The translations under genes and the position numbers were made by a program. The notes below the pieces were generated by a model that worked only from the letters and a program-made list of their open reading frames with translations, ran no database searches and had not been told where the DNA came from. From assembly GCF_020687045.1 (NCBI RefSeq), contig NZ_JAJEPW010000033.1:1-33689 (forward strand): 33,689 bases of DNA, in the 5' to 3' direction. Positions 15,610-23,563 of this stretch are shown in pieces (the first letter of the stretch is position 1; each line of letters opens with the position of its first letter). The DNA is from Vescimonas cirricatena. Lineage in GTDB: Bacteria; Bacillota; Clostridia; Oscillospirales; Oscillospiraceae.

Positions 15610-17114
15610 AAAAGCTGCTGGAAAAGCCGTGGGCCAAGGCCCTGGCCTTTCTGCTGACCCTGCTGCCGGGCACGGCGGCGGTGTATGGCGGCGTCGAGCT
15701 GGTATACATATATGTCTATAACGTGCATACGGACAGGCGCCTGGATATGCTGTGGGCCGTGACGGCGGTGTGCGCTGTGGTGGCTGCGGCAGCCCTGGTG
15801 TTCTCCCTGTCGGCGGCGGGACACTGGCCGGGCCATGAGGGCATCCATCTGACCTGGGTGGAGAAGATCCCGGTGGACCTGTTTGTGCTGGGGTTGACCT
15901 GCGTGTGGTACATCTATCTGGACGCCGTGTACTATCCATCCGCCACGCTGGGCCTGGCGGTATTTGTGGCGCTGGCGTATCTGTTCGTGCTGGCGTTTAC
16001 GGCCCGGTGCAAGGCCGGGACCGTGCTCAGCGACCTGCTGGCGCTGCGGCTGCTGCGGCTTTTCAGCCGGGGGGCCGTGTGGACCTGGCGGCACCTGCGG
16101 CGTCTGTTTCTGGGCCTGCCTCTGGCGTGGAAAACGGCGGCGGTGCTGCTGGCCGTTATGGCGGCGGACCTGCTGATCTTCGCCTATGGCATGGACGGGG
16201 GGCAGGCGGCGCTGTATGTGACGCTGCACCTGGTGCTGCTGGGGGCGGCCATCTGGCAGGTGCTGGCCCTGCGGCAATTGCAGCAGGGAGGCGAGAAGCT
16301 GGCGGAGGGGGACTTTTCCCACCCCGTGACCCTGAGCCGGGGGGCGCTGCCGGAGCTGAAGCGCCATGCGGAGAACCTGAACTCCGTGCAGGCGGGCATT
16401 CAGCGGGCTGTGGAGGAGAAAATGAAGTCCGAGCGGCTGAAAACCCAGCTGATCACCAACGTGTCCCACGATATCAAGACGCCGCTGACGTCTATCGTCA
16501 GCTATGTGGACCTGCTGAAAAAGGAGGAGATGCCCTCCGACGCGGCGCGGGAGTATCTGGCGGTGCTGGACCGGCAGTCCCAGCGGCTGCGGAAGCTGAC
16601 GGAGGACCTGGTGGAGGCGTCCAAGGCGTCCACCGGGAATATCCCGGTGTCCCTGGCCCCCACGGACCTGAACGTGCTGTTGAGCCAGGTGTGCGGCGAG
16701 TATCAGCAGAGACTGGAAAAGCAGGTGCTGGAGCCGGTGCTGTCGCTGTGTGAGCCGGGAGCCGCGGCCATGGCCGACGGGCGGCTTCTGTGGCGGGTGC
16801 TGGATAACCTGATGAGCAACATCTGCAAATATGCCATGCCCGGCACCCGGGTGTATCTCACCACCGAGAGGGAGGGGGACACCGCCCGGATGGTGGTCCG
16901 GAACATCTCACGCTATCCCCTGAACATCTCCGCCGACGAGCTGACGGAGCGCTTCGTCCGGGGGGACAGCTCCCGCTCCACCGAGGGCAGCGGCCTGGGC
17001 CTGTCCATCGCCACCAGCCTCATGTCCCTGCAGGGCGGCGGCTTCCGCCTGACCATCGACGGGGACCTGTTCAAGGTGACGCTGACCCTGCCCGCCGCCG
17101 GGGCGGAGGAATAA
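15606..17114 (+). CDS. VanS-like sensor histidine kinase
   Basis: The 502-residue kinase has about six membrane helices in the first 220 residues (roughly 11-37, 48-70, 88-108, 112-132, 176-196, 202-222) and no large extracellular domain, so it may sense within the membrane. A HAMP-like linker (LAEGDFSHPV) follows. Then come the H-box NVSHDIKTPLTS with H288 and the ATPase domain with N-box DNLMSNICKYAM and GSGLGLSIA. Loops between helices are short, as in intramembrane-sensing kinases of Firmicutes that respond to cell-wall stress. Its partner is the overlapping response regulator. Confidence 0.95.
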   Translation: MKKLLEKPWAKALAFLLTLLPGTAAVYGGVELVYIYVYNVHTDRRLDMLWAVTAVCAVVAAAALVFSLSAAGHWPGHEGIHLTWVEKIPVDLFVLGLTCVWYIYLDAVYYPSATLGLAVFVALAYLFVLAFTARCKAGTVLSDLLALRLLRLFSRGAVWTWRHLRRLFLGLPLAWKTAAVLLAVMAADLLIFAYGMDGGQAALYVTLHLVLLGAAIWQVLALRQLQQGGEKLAEGDFSHPVTLSRGALPELKRHAENLNSVQAGIQRAVEEKMKSERLKTQLITNVSHDIKTPLTSIVSYVDLLKKEEMPSDAAREYLAVLDRQSQRLRKLTEDLVEASKASTGNIPVSLAPTDLNVLLSQVCGEYQQRLEKQVLEPVLSLCEPGAAAMADGRLLWRVLDNLMSNICKYAMPGTRVYLTTEREGDTARMVVRNISRYPLNISADELTERFVRGDSSRSTEGSGLGLSIATSLMSLQGGGFRLTIDGDLFKVTLTLPAAGAEE

Positions 17115-17124
17115 AAACGCAGCT

Positions 17125-17145
17125 TGTCAAAAAAGATTTTTGACA
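17125..17145. repeat. Short TGTCAAAAA hairpin
   Basis: TGTCAAAAA (17125-17133) pairs with TTTTTGACA (17137-17145). The same arm sequence recurs in the stem at 13163-13199 and, in part, near 12536-12550. Confidence 0.6.
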
Positions 17146-17146
17146 G

Positions 17147-17191
17147 GACGGTCCAAAAAGGGCAAAGCCCTTTTTGGACCGTCTTTATTTT
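17147..17191 (+). terminator. Rho-independent terminator after the sensor kinase
   Basis: A perfect 17-bp stem (17147-17163 and 17167-17183) with an AAA loop is followed by TTTATTTTG. It ends the glycosyltransferase-TCS operon just before the ruvX promoter. Confidence 0.92.
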
Positions 17192-17192
17192 G

Positions 17193-17221
17193 TTGCAGGC
17201 CGGGGAAAAATCGTGTATGAT
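17193..17221 (+). promoter_or_regulatory. Promoter of the ruvX-to-cob operon
   Basis: TTGCAG (17193-17198) and TATGAT (17216-17221) are 17 bp apart, with TG two bases before the -10. No other promoter of this quality is seen before 22953, so the eight overlapping genes downstream may be one transcript. Confidence 0.75.
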
Positions 17222-17254
17222 AGAGGGGAATGACAAAAAAGCGAGGTACTTCCC

Positions 17255-17680
17255 ATGAAGATCATGGCCATAGACTACGGCGACGCCCACACCGGCATTG
17301 CCATTTCCGACGCCACCGGGACGCTGGCGGGCTTTTCCACCGTTATCAACAGCCGCCGGCCGGAGGTGGTGGCCCAGGAGATCGCCGCCCTCATCCCCCA
17401 GCACGGGGTCGGGGAGCTGGTGCTGGGCTATCCCAAAAACATGGACGGCACCCTGGGGCCCCGGGCGGAGAAGGCCGCCGCCTTCGGCGAGACCTTGAAG
17501 GAGCTGACGGGCCTGCCGCTGACCCTTTGGGACGAGCGGCGCACCACCATCGACGCCCACAACATCCTGTTCAACAACGGACAGAATGCCAAAAAGCGGA
17601 AGAAAACCGTGGATGCCGTGGCGGCGGCCCTGATGCTGGAGGGGTATCTGACCCGGAAGCGGCTGGAGGCGGAGCGATGA
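17255..17680 (+). CDS. ruvX: YqgF/RuvX family putative Holliday junction resolvase / RNase
   Basis: The 141-residue protein matches YqgF/RuvX: MAIDYGDAHTGIAISD with the first catalytic Asp near 6, LVLGYPKNMDGTLGPRA, WDERRTTIDAH with the second acidic site, and KRKKTVDAVAAALMLEGYL carrying the last Asp near 128. This RNase H-fold family has been linked to Holliday junctions and to 16S rRNA processing. The ATG at 17255 follows AGCGAGGT. The stop overlaps the next gene by four bases. Confidence 0.94.
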   Translation: MKIMAIDYGDAHTGIAISDATGTLAGFSTVINSRRPEVVAQEIAALIPQHGVGELVLGYPKNMDGTLGPRAEKAAAFGETLKELTGLPLTLWDERRTTIDAHNILFNNGQNAKKRKKTVDAVAAALMLEGYLTRKRLEAER

Positions 17681-18897
17681 ACGTGCTCATCATCGGCGGC
17701 GGTGCGTCGGGCATGGCGGCGGCCCTGACGGCGGCCCGGCAGGGCCATCAGGTGGTGCTGGCGGAGCGGCAGGCCCGGGTGGGCCGGAAGCTGCTGTCCA
17801 CCGGCAACGGCCGCTGCAACCTCACCAACGAATACGCCCTGCCGGACCGCTATCACGGGGAGGAGCCGGACTTCTGCCGCTTCGCCCTGGAGGACCCGGA
17901 GCTGTCGGCGGCGGGGACCCTGGACTTCTTCCGGCAGCTGGGGCTGGTCACCGTAACGGAGCCCGGCGGGCGGGTGTATCCCCTGAGCAATGCGGCGGCA
18001 TCGGTGCTGGATGTGCTGCGGTTCGCCCTGGAGCAGCAGGAGAACATCCGGATACGCACCGGCTGCGTCATCCGCCAGCTGAAGCACCGGGACGGGCAGT
18101 TCCAGGCCCGGACCGAGGAGGGGGACGTCATCACGGCCAGGCGGTGCATCCTGGCCGCAGGCGGAGCCGCCGGAGCCAAGCTGGGCGGCGGCATGGACGG
18201 CTATCAGCTGGCCCGGCAGCTGGGCCACCACCGGACGGTGCTGTACCCCTCCCTGGTGCAGGTGTGCACCGACCCCACCTACCCCCGGGGGCTCAAGGGC
18301 GTGAAGGCCCAGGCTGCCCTGACTCTGACCCGGGAGGGTGAGACGCTGACCGCCGGTCAGGGAGAGGTGCTGTTTACGGAATACGGCGTCAGCGGCCCGG
18401 CGGTGTTCGACCTGTCCCGGGCGGTGGCCGCCGGCGGCGACGGCCTGACGCTGCACCTGGATTTTCTGCCCGGGTGGAGCCGGGAGGATACCCTGACCTG
18501 GCTGCGTAGCCAGCGGACGGCCCTATCTCGGCAGGAGGCCGGGGCGCTGCTGACCGGCAGCGTCCACCCCCGGCTGGGGCGGATGCTGTGCAAGGCGGCG
18601 GGCATATCCGGCAGCCAGCCGGTATCGGAGCTGACGGACCGGCAGCTGGAGACCCTGTGCCGCCAGGTGCGGGAGTTTACCCTGCCCGTCACCGGCACCT
18701 GCGGCTTTGACCAGGCCCAGGTCACCGCAGGGGGCCTGCGCACCGGGGAGCTCGACCCCCGGACCATGGAAAGCCGCCTGGTGCCGGGGTTCTACGCCTG
18801 CGGCGAGGTGCTGGATATCGACGGCGACTGCGGGGGCTTCAACCTGCAGTGGGCCTGGGCCTCCGGCCGTCTGGCCGGGCGGCTGTTGCATATTTAA
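17677..18897 (+). CDS. HI0933/BaiN-like FAD-dependent oxidoreductase
   Basis: The 406-residue flavoprotein opens with a dinucleotide-binding motif (LIIGGGASGMAAALTA) and the family signature LLSTGNGRCNLTN near 45-57. It ends with GEVLDIDGDCGGFNLQWAWA, the second FAD contact of the HI0933 family. Some relatives in gut Clostridia (BaiN) reduce bile-acid intermediates, but most members have no known substrate, so that role should not be assumed. The ATG at 17677 overlaps the ruvX stop. The same frame stays open upstream through ruvX, but that part is a shadow. Confidence 0.92.
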   Translation: MNVLIIGGGASGMAAALTAARQGHQVVLAERQARVGRKLLSTGNGRCNLTNEYALPDRYHGEEPDFCRFALEDPELSAAGTLDFFRQLGLVTVTEPGGRVYPLSNAAASVLDVLRFALEQQENIRIRTGCVIRQLKHRDGQFQARTEEGDVITARRCILAAGGAAGAKLGGGMDGYQLARQLGHHRTVLYPSLVQVCTDPTYPRGLKGVKAQAALTLTREGETLTAGQGEVLFTEYGVSGPAVFDLSRAVAAGGDGLTLHLDFLPGWSREDTLTWLRSQRTALSRQEAGALLTGSVHPRLGRMLCKAAGISGSQPVSELTDRQLETLCRQVREFTLPVTGTCGFDQAQVTAGGLRTGELDPRTMESRLVPGFYACGEVLDIDGDCGGFNLQWAWASGRLAGRLLHI

Positions 18898-18916
18898 TAA
18901 GGGGGGAAATGCGCAT

Positions 18917-19687
18917 ATGAGACGGGAAGCCCTGTGGAACCGTCTGTATCTGTCCGGCATTGATAGCCGGGCGGCGGAGTTGGCCCGGGAAAACGGGCTG
19001 GGGCTGGAGATCGCGGCGTTCTGCTATGCCCCCAATCTGGAGGACCCGGCGGTGCTGTCCGCCGTCCGCTCGGATATGGCGGGGCTTGACCGCTTCTGGC
19101 TCCACGCCCCCTTTGCCGAGCTGGCCCCCTGCGCCATCGACCCGCTGGTGCGGCAGGTGACGGAAAAGCGCTACCGCCAGGCGGCGGATATGGCCCAAGA
19201 CCTGGGAGTGCGGCGGCTGGTGATCCACGGGGGCTTCGTGCCCCAGGTGTACTTCCCGGAGTGGTATGTGGAGCAGTCGGTGCTCTTCTGGCGGGACTTC
19301 CTGCGGCAGCTGCCGCCGGATATGACCGTCGCCCTGGAAAACGTCATGGAGCCGCAGCCCCGGCTGCTGGCGGAGATCGCCCGGCAGGTGGACGATCCCC
19401 GGCTGGGCCTGTGCCTGGACATCGGCCACGCCAACACCTTCGTCAGCCGGGTGCCGCCTCTGGAATGGGTGGCCCCCATGGCCCCGTGGCTGCGGCACGT
19501 CCACCTGCACAACAACGCGGGGCACGATGACCTCCACGACCCCCTGGGCCAGGGGACCCTGGCTATGGAGCAGGTACTGGACACCATCCTGGAGCTGTGC
19601 CCGGCGGCTACGTTTACATTGGAAAATCAGGACTGCGGCCCGTCTCTTGTGTGGCTGCGGGAACACGGATATGGAGCGAACACATGA
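18917..19687 (+). CDS. Sugar phosphate isomerase/epimerase-like TIM-barrel protein
   Basis: The 256-residue protein looks like the xylose-isomerase-like (AP_endonuc_2) TIM barrel. Likely metal ligands are seen: Glu in VALENVMEP, Asp/His in LCLDIGHANTF, His in RHVHLHNNAGHDD and Glu in TFTLENQD. The reaction is unknown; relatives act on sugars, inosose or nucleic acid ends. The ATG at 18917 follows GGGGGGAAAT. Its last four bases overlap the cobT start, so translation is coupled to cobalamin genes. A role in supplying or processing a ribose-phosphate part is possible but unproven. Confidence 0.8.
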   Translation: MRREALWNRLYLSGIDSRAAELARENGLGLEIAAFCYAPNLEDPAVLSAVRSDMAGLDRFWLHAPFAELAPCAIDPLVRQVTEKRYRQAADMAQDLGVRRLVIHGGFVPQVYFPEWYVEQSVLFWRDFLRQLPPDMTVALENVMEPQPRLLAEIARQVDDPRLGLCLDIGHANTFVSRVPPLEWVAPMAPWLRHVHLHNNAGHDDLHDPLGQGTLAMEQVLDTILELCPAATFTLENQDCGPSLVWLREHGYGANT

Positions 19688-20787
19688 CAAGGCAGGAATT
19701 GACAGCATATATGGAGTCCATTCTCCCGGCAGACCGGGAGTCCATGGACGCCGCCCGGCGGCGGCAGGCGGAGCTGGCCAAGCCCCCGGGCAGTCTGGGG
19801 GCGCTGGAGGATATGTCCATCCGGCTGGCGGGGGTCCTGCGGACGGCCCGGCCGGAGGTCCGGCGGTGCCGGGTGACGGTGCTGGCGGCGGACAACGGCG
19901 TGGTGGCGGAGGGCGTATCCTGCGCCCCCCAGTCCGTGACGGTGCAGCAGGCGGTGAACATGACCCGGCACAAAACCGGGATGTCCGCATTGGCGGCGTA
20001 TTTCGGCGACGACGTGCAGGTGGTGGACGTGGGCATCCGGACGCCGGTGCCCTGCCCCCAGGTGCTGGACCGGAAGGTCCGGTTTTCCACCGGCGATATC
20101 GCCGTGGAGCCCGCCATGACGGAGCAGCAGGCCCTGGACGCCCTGGCCGTGGGGCTGGACCTGGCCCGGCAGGCCAAGGCCGAGGGCATAGACGCCGTGG
20201 GCGTGGGGGAAATGGGCATCGGCAACACCACCACCTCCGCCGCGGTGCTGGCGGCGCTGACCGGGGCCTCCGTGGAGGAGGTGACCGGCCGGGGCGGCGG
20301 CCTGACGGACCGGGGCTTCGAGACGAAAAAGCGCGTGCTGCGGCAGGCCCTGGCCCTGCACCGGCCCGACGCCGGGGACCCCATCGGGGTGCTGGCGGCG
20401 GTGGGCGGCCTGGACATTGCCGCCATGGCGGGGCTGTTTCTGGGCTGCGCCCATGAGGGACTGGCGGCGGCGGTGGACGGGTATATCTCCATCGTGGCGG
20501 CCCTGTGCGCCGTGCGCCTGTGCCCCCGGGTCCGGGATGTACTGTTTCTGTCCCACGCCTCCTATGAGATCGGGTATCGCCTGGCGGCCCGGGAGCTGGG
20601 GCTGGAGCCGTGCCTGCTGCTGGGGATGCGGCTGGGCGAGGGCAGCGGCTGCCCGCTGCTGTTCCGGGTGATGCAGGGGGCCTGCGCGGTGCTGAACCAT
20701 ATGGCCACCTTCCCGGAGGCGGCCATTGAGGACGGATATCTGGCCCCCATCCGGCAGGGGGACGCATTCACGGTGGACAAATCATGA
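19684..20787 (+). CDS. cobT: Nicotinate-nucleotide--dimethylbenzimidazole phosphoribosyltransferase
   Basis: CobT makes alpha-ribazole phosphate from nicotinate mononucleotide and a lower-ligand base, for the cobalamin nucleotide loop. The 367-residue protein has the N-terminal KPPGSLGALE, AADNGVVAEGVS, the glycine-rich GEMGIGNTTTSAAV, and the C-terminal LGEGSGCPL, where E319 is the expected catalytic base. Length is normal (about 350). It overlaps both neighbours by four bases and starts the cobT-cobU-cobS block. The base it activates, DMB or another, cannot be told. Confidence 0.96.
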   Translation: MTRQELTAYMESILPADRESMDAARRRQAELAKPPGSLGALEDMSIRLAGVLRTARPEVRRCRVTVLAADNGVVAEGVSCAPQSVTVQQAVNMTRHKTGMSALAAYFGDDVQVVDVGIRTPVPCPQVLDRKVRFSTGDIAVEPAMTEQQALDALAVGLDLARQAKAEGIDAVGVGEMGIGNTTTSAAVLAALTGASVEEVTGRGGGLTDRGFETKKRVLRQALALHRPDAGDPIGVLAAVGGLDIAAMAGLFLGCAHEGLAAAVDGYISIVAALCAVRLCPRVRDVLFLSHASYEIGYRLAARELGLEPCLLLGMRLGEGSGCPLLFRVMQGACAVLNHMATFPEAAIEDGYLAPIRQGDAFTVDKS

Positions 20788-21323
20788 GAATTTTACTTCT
20801 TGGCGGCAGCAAAAGCGGAAAGAGTATGCTGGGCCAGCGGCTGACCCGGCAGCTGGCCGATGGCGGGCCCATGATCTACTGGGCCACCCTGGAGCCCCGG
20901 GACACGGAGGACCGGGCCATCGTCCGCCGCCACCTGGCGGAGCGGGACGGCTGGGGCTTCGGGACCCTGGAGCGGGGCCGGGCTCTGCCGGAGGGTCTGG
21001 CGCTGGTGCCCCGGGAGGGCGCGGTGCTGTTCGACAGCGTCACGGCGTGCCTGGCGTGCCAGATGTTCTCCGGCCCGCAGCCGGACGCCGCAGCCGCCGC
21101 CCGGACGGCCCGGGAGCTGCTGACCGTCAGCCGGCATTCCCGGCACTTCGTGTGCGTATGCGACGAGCTGTGGCGGGACGGTGTGACCTATGAGCCGTGG
21201 ACGGAGCATTATCGCCGGGGACTGGCGGAGATCTGCCGGGCCCTGGCGGCGGAATTTGACGCGGTGGCGGAGCTGAGTGCAGGCTGCGTCCGGGTATGGA
21301 AGGGGGAGTTGCCGGATGCGTGA
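20784..21323 (+). CDS. cobU: Adenosylcobinamide kinase / guanylyltransferase (CobU)
   Basis: CobU phosphorylates adenosylcobinamide and transfers GMP to it. The 179-residue protein has an intact P-loop G8-SKSGKS (residues 7-14), YWATLEPRDTEDRA, and H50 in VRRHLAERDGW where the guanylylated His is expected. It departs from the family in its C-terminal third: the usual EVGxGIVP block, followed by an F-R-D-x-x-G helix, is not recognisable, and the region reads CDELWRDGVTYEPW instead. A separate short CobU-like protein downstream (22052-22399) keeps that block. It overlaps cobT by four bases and cobS by eight. Confidence 0.88.
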   Translation: MRILLLGGSKSGKSMLGQRLTRQLADGGPMIYWATLEPRDTEDRAIVRRHLAERDGWGFGTLERGRALPEGLALVPREGAVLFDSVTACLACQMFSGPQPDAAAAARTARELLTVSRHSRHFVCVCDELWRDGVTYEPWTEHYRRGLAEICRALAAEFDAVAELSAGCVRVWKGELPDA

Positions 21324-22047
21324 TTGGATCTGCGGATTTTTCATGGCCTGGGGCATGTTCCTGGCCATTCCCTGCCCCAGGAAGATATGGAGCGAAAGCG
21401 CCCGGCAGAAAATGCTGGTGTGCATGCCCCTGGTGGGCCTGCTGGCCGGAGGCGTATGGGCCGGGGCGTGGCTTCTGCTGCGGGGCGCGCCGGGGCCGGT
21501 GCGGGCGGCGGTGTGTGCCGCCGCACCCTGGCTTGTGACCGGGTTCATGCACCTGGACGGCTACATGGACGTGTGCGACGCGGTGCTGTCCCGGCGGGAC
21601 CTGGCCACCCGGCAGCGGATCCTGAAGGACTCCCACTGCGGGGCCTTCGCCGTGATCTGCATGGTGCTGCTGGCCATGGGCCAGTGGAGCCTGTTCCTGG
21701 CAGCGGAGGACGTATCCTGGCTGGGCCTGCTGCTGATCCCGGCGGCCACCCGGGCCTGCGCAGGGCTGGCGGTGCTGGGGCTGCGGCCCATGGGCACCAG
21801 CCAGTATGCCGCCATGGGCCCCGCCCGGGGCGGCTATGGGGCGGTGCTGTGGGTGCTGCTGGCTCTGTCCGTGGGGCTTCCCCTGTGGCTGGACGGCAGC
21901 TTCGGCCCTCTGGCCGCCGCCGTGGGTTACGGTCTGGCGGTCTGGTACGGCTTCCGGAATCTGGACGGCATGTCCGGGGATATCTCCGGCTTTGCCCTGA
22001 CGCTCGGCGAGCTGTGCGGCTGCGGGGCGGCGATTCTGTGGAGGTGA
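21316..22047 (+). CDS. cobS: Adenosylcobinamide-GDP ribazoletransferase (cobalamin synthase)
   Basis: CobS joins adenosylcobinamide-GDP to alpha-ribazole (phosphate) in the membrane. The 243-residue protein has the expected opening (GFFMAWGMFLAIPCP), the conserved HLDGYMDVCDAVLSRRD with metal-binding Asp residues, and KDSHCGAFAVI. About six hydrophobic helices follow to the C-terminus. The start is the ATG at 21316, eight bases inside cobU; a longer open frame begins at 21277 but would add a non-conserved extension. It is four bases upstream of the short CobU-like gene. Confidence 0.94.
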   Translation: MRDWICGFFMAWGMFLAIPCPRKIWSESARQKMLVCMPLVGLLAGGVWAGAWLLLRGAPGPVRAAVCAAAPWLVTGFMHLDGYMDVCDAVLSRRDLATRQRILKDSHCGAFAVICMVLLAMGQWSLFLAAEDVSWLGLLLIPAATRACAGLAVLGLRPMGTSQYAAMGPARGGYGAVLWVLLALSVGLPLWLDGSFGPLAAAVGYGLAVWYGFRNLDGMSGDISGFALTLGELCGCGAAILWR

Positions 22048-22051
22048 GAGG

Positions 22052-22399
22052 ATGGATCTGATCATTGGCGGCGCGTACCAGGGTAAGTGCACCTTCGCGG
22101 CGGAAAAATACCGCCTGACGGCGGCGGACATCTGCGACCTGGCAACAGACGCTCCCGCCCCTGCCCGGTGCTATGTCCACCTGGAAGCCCTGACCCGGCG
22201 CGGCGAGGCGGCGGAGGCCCTGCCCCTGCTGCTGGCGGCGGAGGCGGTGATCTCCCGGGAGATCGGCAGCGGCGTGGTGCCCCTAGACGCCGGGGAGCGG
22301 GCCTGGCGGGAGCGCCACGGGCGGCTGCTGCGGCAGCTGGCGGAGCAGGCCGGTCATGTATACCGGATATTTTGCGGACTGACGGAGGAATTGAAATGA
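22052..22399 (+). CDS. Short CobU-like protein
   Basis: The 115-residue protein looks like a shrunken CobU. It opens with a P-loop-like GGAYQGKC (residues 6-13, Cys13 where Ser/Thr is usual). It then jumps to the CobU C-terminal block: SREIGSGVVPLDAGERAWRE followed by a helix HGRLLRQLAEQ and a closing VYRIFCGL. The middle, including the guanylyl-accepting His region, is missing. Canonical CobU is about 180 residues. It sits between cobS and the phosphatase in the same operon, with GAGGTGA upstream. It may be a nucleotide-binding partner for the divergent CobU upstream, or a degenerate paralog. Confidence 0.75.
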   Translation: MDLIIGGAYQGKCTFAAEKYRLTAADICDLATDAPAPARCYVHLEALTRRGEAAEALPLLLAAEAVISREIGSGVVPLDAGERAWRERHGRLLRQLAEQAGHVYRIFCGLTEELK

Positions 22400-22953
22400 A
22401 GCTGACCCTTTTGCGCCACGGAGAGACCGACGGCAGCCGCCGGGACCTGTACTACGGCGCAGCGGATATCCCCGCCCTGCCGGAATCCCTGGCGGCCCTG
22501 CACGAAAACGCAGCGGCCTATCCCCGGGCCAGGCGGTACTATACCAGCGGCCTGCTACGGACGGAGCAGACGTTGGAGGCCATCTACGGCCCCGTGGCCC
22601 ATCAGCAGCTGCCGGGCCTGCGGGAGATGAACTTCGGCGATTTCGAGATGAAAAGCTATCAGGAGCTGAAGGACACGGCGGCCTATCAGGCGTGGATCGC
22701 CGACGTGGAGCACAACGTCTGCCCCAACGGCGAAGGCGCCCCCCAGGTGCTGGAGCGGAACCGGGCCGCCATGGCCCAGGTGCTGGCGTCGGAGGAGGAC
22801 GCCGTGTGCGTGGTCCACGGCGGCGTCACGGCGGGGCTGATGATGACCTGGTTCGGCGGCGGGCGGTACGACTACTCCGTGAAGCCCGGCACGGGCTTCA
22901 CGGTGACGTTCCGGGACGGAAAGCCTGTGTCCTATGAAAGAGTGCCCGAATAG
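22396..22953 (+). CDS. cobC: Histidine phosphatase, CobC-like (alpha-ribazole phosphatase)
   Basis: The 185-residue protein belongs to the histidine phosphatase (phosphoglycerate mutase-like) family. It has the catalytic LLRHGETDGSRR with the phospho-His near 9, Arg in TSGLLRTEQTLEAI, LREMNFGDFEMKSYQEL and the second His in VCVVHGGVTAGLM. Within a cobTUS block it most likely removes the phosphate from alpha-ribazole phosphate or cobalamin phosphate, as CobC does. The ATG overlaps the preceding stop by four bases. Symbol assigned by context. Confidence 0.85.
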   Translation: MKLTLLRHGETDGSRRDLYYGAADIPALPESLAALHENAAAYPRARRYYTSGLLRTEQTLEAIYGPVAHQQLPGLREMNFGDFEMKSYQELKDTAAYQAWIADVEHNVCPNGEGAPQVLERNRAAMAQVLASEEDAVCVVHGGVTAGLMMTWFGGGRYDYSVKPGTGFTVTFRDGKPVSYERVPE

Positions 22954-23008
22954 AGGGGCTGCGGAAGCAAATTCTCCCCAAAAACCGAAATTTTCTTCCG
23001 GAAAGACC

Positions 23009-23037
23009 TTGACGGACACTTGCCCGTGTGATAAAAT
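23009..23037 (+). promoter_or_regulatory. Promoter of rpmG-secE-nusG-rplK-rplA
   Basis: TTGACG (23009-23014) and TAAAAT (23032-23037) are 17 bp apart. The start would lie near 23044, giving a leader of about 125 nt. Confidence 0.88.
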
Positions 23038-23060
23038 CAGCATTACCTGTGAGTATGGGG

Positions 23061-23143
23061 CTTTCTTTTTGCGCGCTTTTCGCTTCGGCGCGGGAAAGAC
23101 GCCCTGTCCGGCAGGGAGGCAGAGAGCGGCCTTCGCCGGCCGC
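23061..23143 (+). promoter_or_regulatory. Structured leader before rpmG
   Basis: Three stems are visible: CTTTC...GAAAG with inner GCGC pairs (23061-23098), CCCTG/CAGGG (23102-23116), and GCGGCC/GGCCGC (23126-23143). AAGGAGGT follows at 23152-23159. No match to a leader family I know; a ribosomal-protein-binding leader is possible. Confidence 0.45.
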
Positions 23144-23168
23144 CAATCTAATAAGGAGGTGCCGTTAG

Positions 23169-23318
23169 ATGCGCGTGAAGATCACTTTGAGATGCAACGA
23201 GTGCAAGCAGAGAAACTACAACACGATGAAAAACAAGAAGAACAGCCCTGACCGTCTTGAAATGAACAAGTATTGCCCCTTCTGCAGAAAGCATACGGTC
23301 CATACCGAGACCAAGTAA
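23169..23318 (+). CDS. rpmG: 50S ribosomal protein L33
   Basis: The 49-residue protein begins MRVKITLRCNECKQRNY and ends KYCPFCRKHTVHTETK, the L33 family. Both CxxC pairs (CNEC, CPFC) are present, so this is the zinc-binding form. AAGGAGGT is nine bases before the ATG. It precedes secE and nusG, the usual order in Firmicutes. Confidence 0.96.
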   Translation: MRVKITLRCNECKQRNYNTMKNKKNSPDRLEMNKYCPFCRKHTVHTETK

Positions 23319-23336
23319 TTGGAAGGAGATAGCACG

Positions 23337-23552
23337 ATGGCAGAGGAAAAAAAGGTCAAGAAGGACCACGGCAAGTGGTTCCGCGAGATGAGAAGCGAAC
23401 TGAAGAAGGTCGTCTGGCCTGACGGCAAGACCACCGCCAAGAACACCGGAACGGTGCTGCTGTGCTCTGTGGCAGTGGGCGCCTGCATCTGGATCTTCGA
23501 CGGCGTGGCGGTGCTGCTGATCAAGACCCTCATCGGCGCGTTCACCGGCTGA
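23337..23552 (+). CDS. secE: Preprotein translocase subunit SecE
   Basis: The 71-residue protein has the SecE core: a cytoplasmic amphipathic helix (WFREMRSELKKVVWPDGKTT, with the conserved VVWP) and a single membrane helix (about 39-65). This is the short Gram-positive form. It clamps the SecY channel. The ATG at 23337 is chosen over the open frame from 23319 because GGAAGGAG (23320-23327) is upstream of it. Confidence 0.96.
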   Translation: MAEEKKVKKDHGKWFREMRSELKKVVWPDGKTTAKNTGTVLLCSVAVGACIWIFDGVAVLLIKTLIGAFTG

Positions 23553-23563
23553 GGAAGTGCGGC

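Noticed and set aside
17677..18897. Assigning a bile-acid reductase role to the HI0933-like protein
   Set aside because: Family resemblance to BaiN is broad, there are no other bai genes, and most members have no known substrate.
17115..19684. Cobalamin riboswitch ahead of the cob genes
   Set aside because: The gaps here are too short or filled by a terminator, a promoter and overlapping genes; no B12-box-like sequence was seen.
22052..22399. The short CobU-like gene as a frameshifted full cobU
   Set aside because: It has its own ribosome site and stop, keeps one frame, and no missing middle segment is found in other frames nearby. It is a short gene rather than a broken one.
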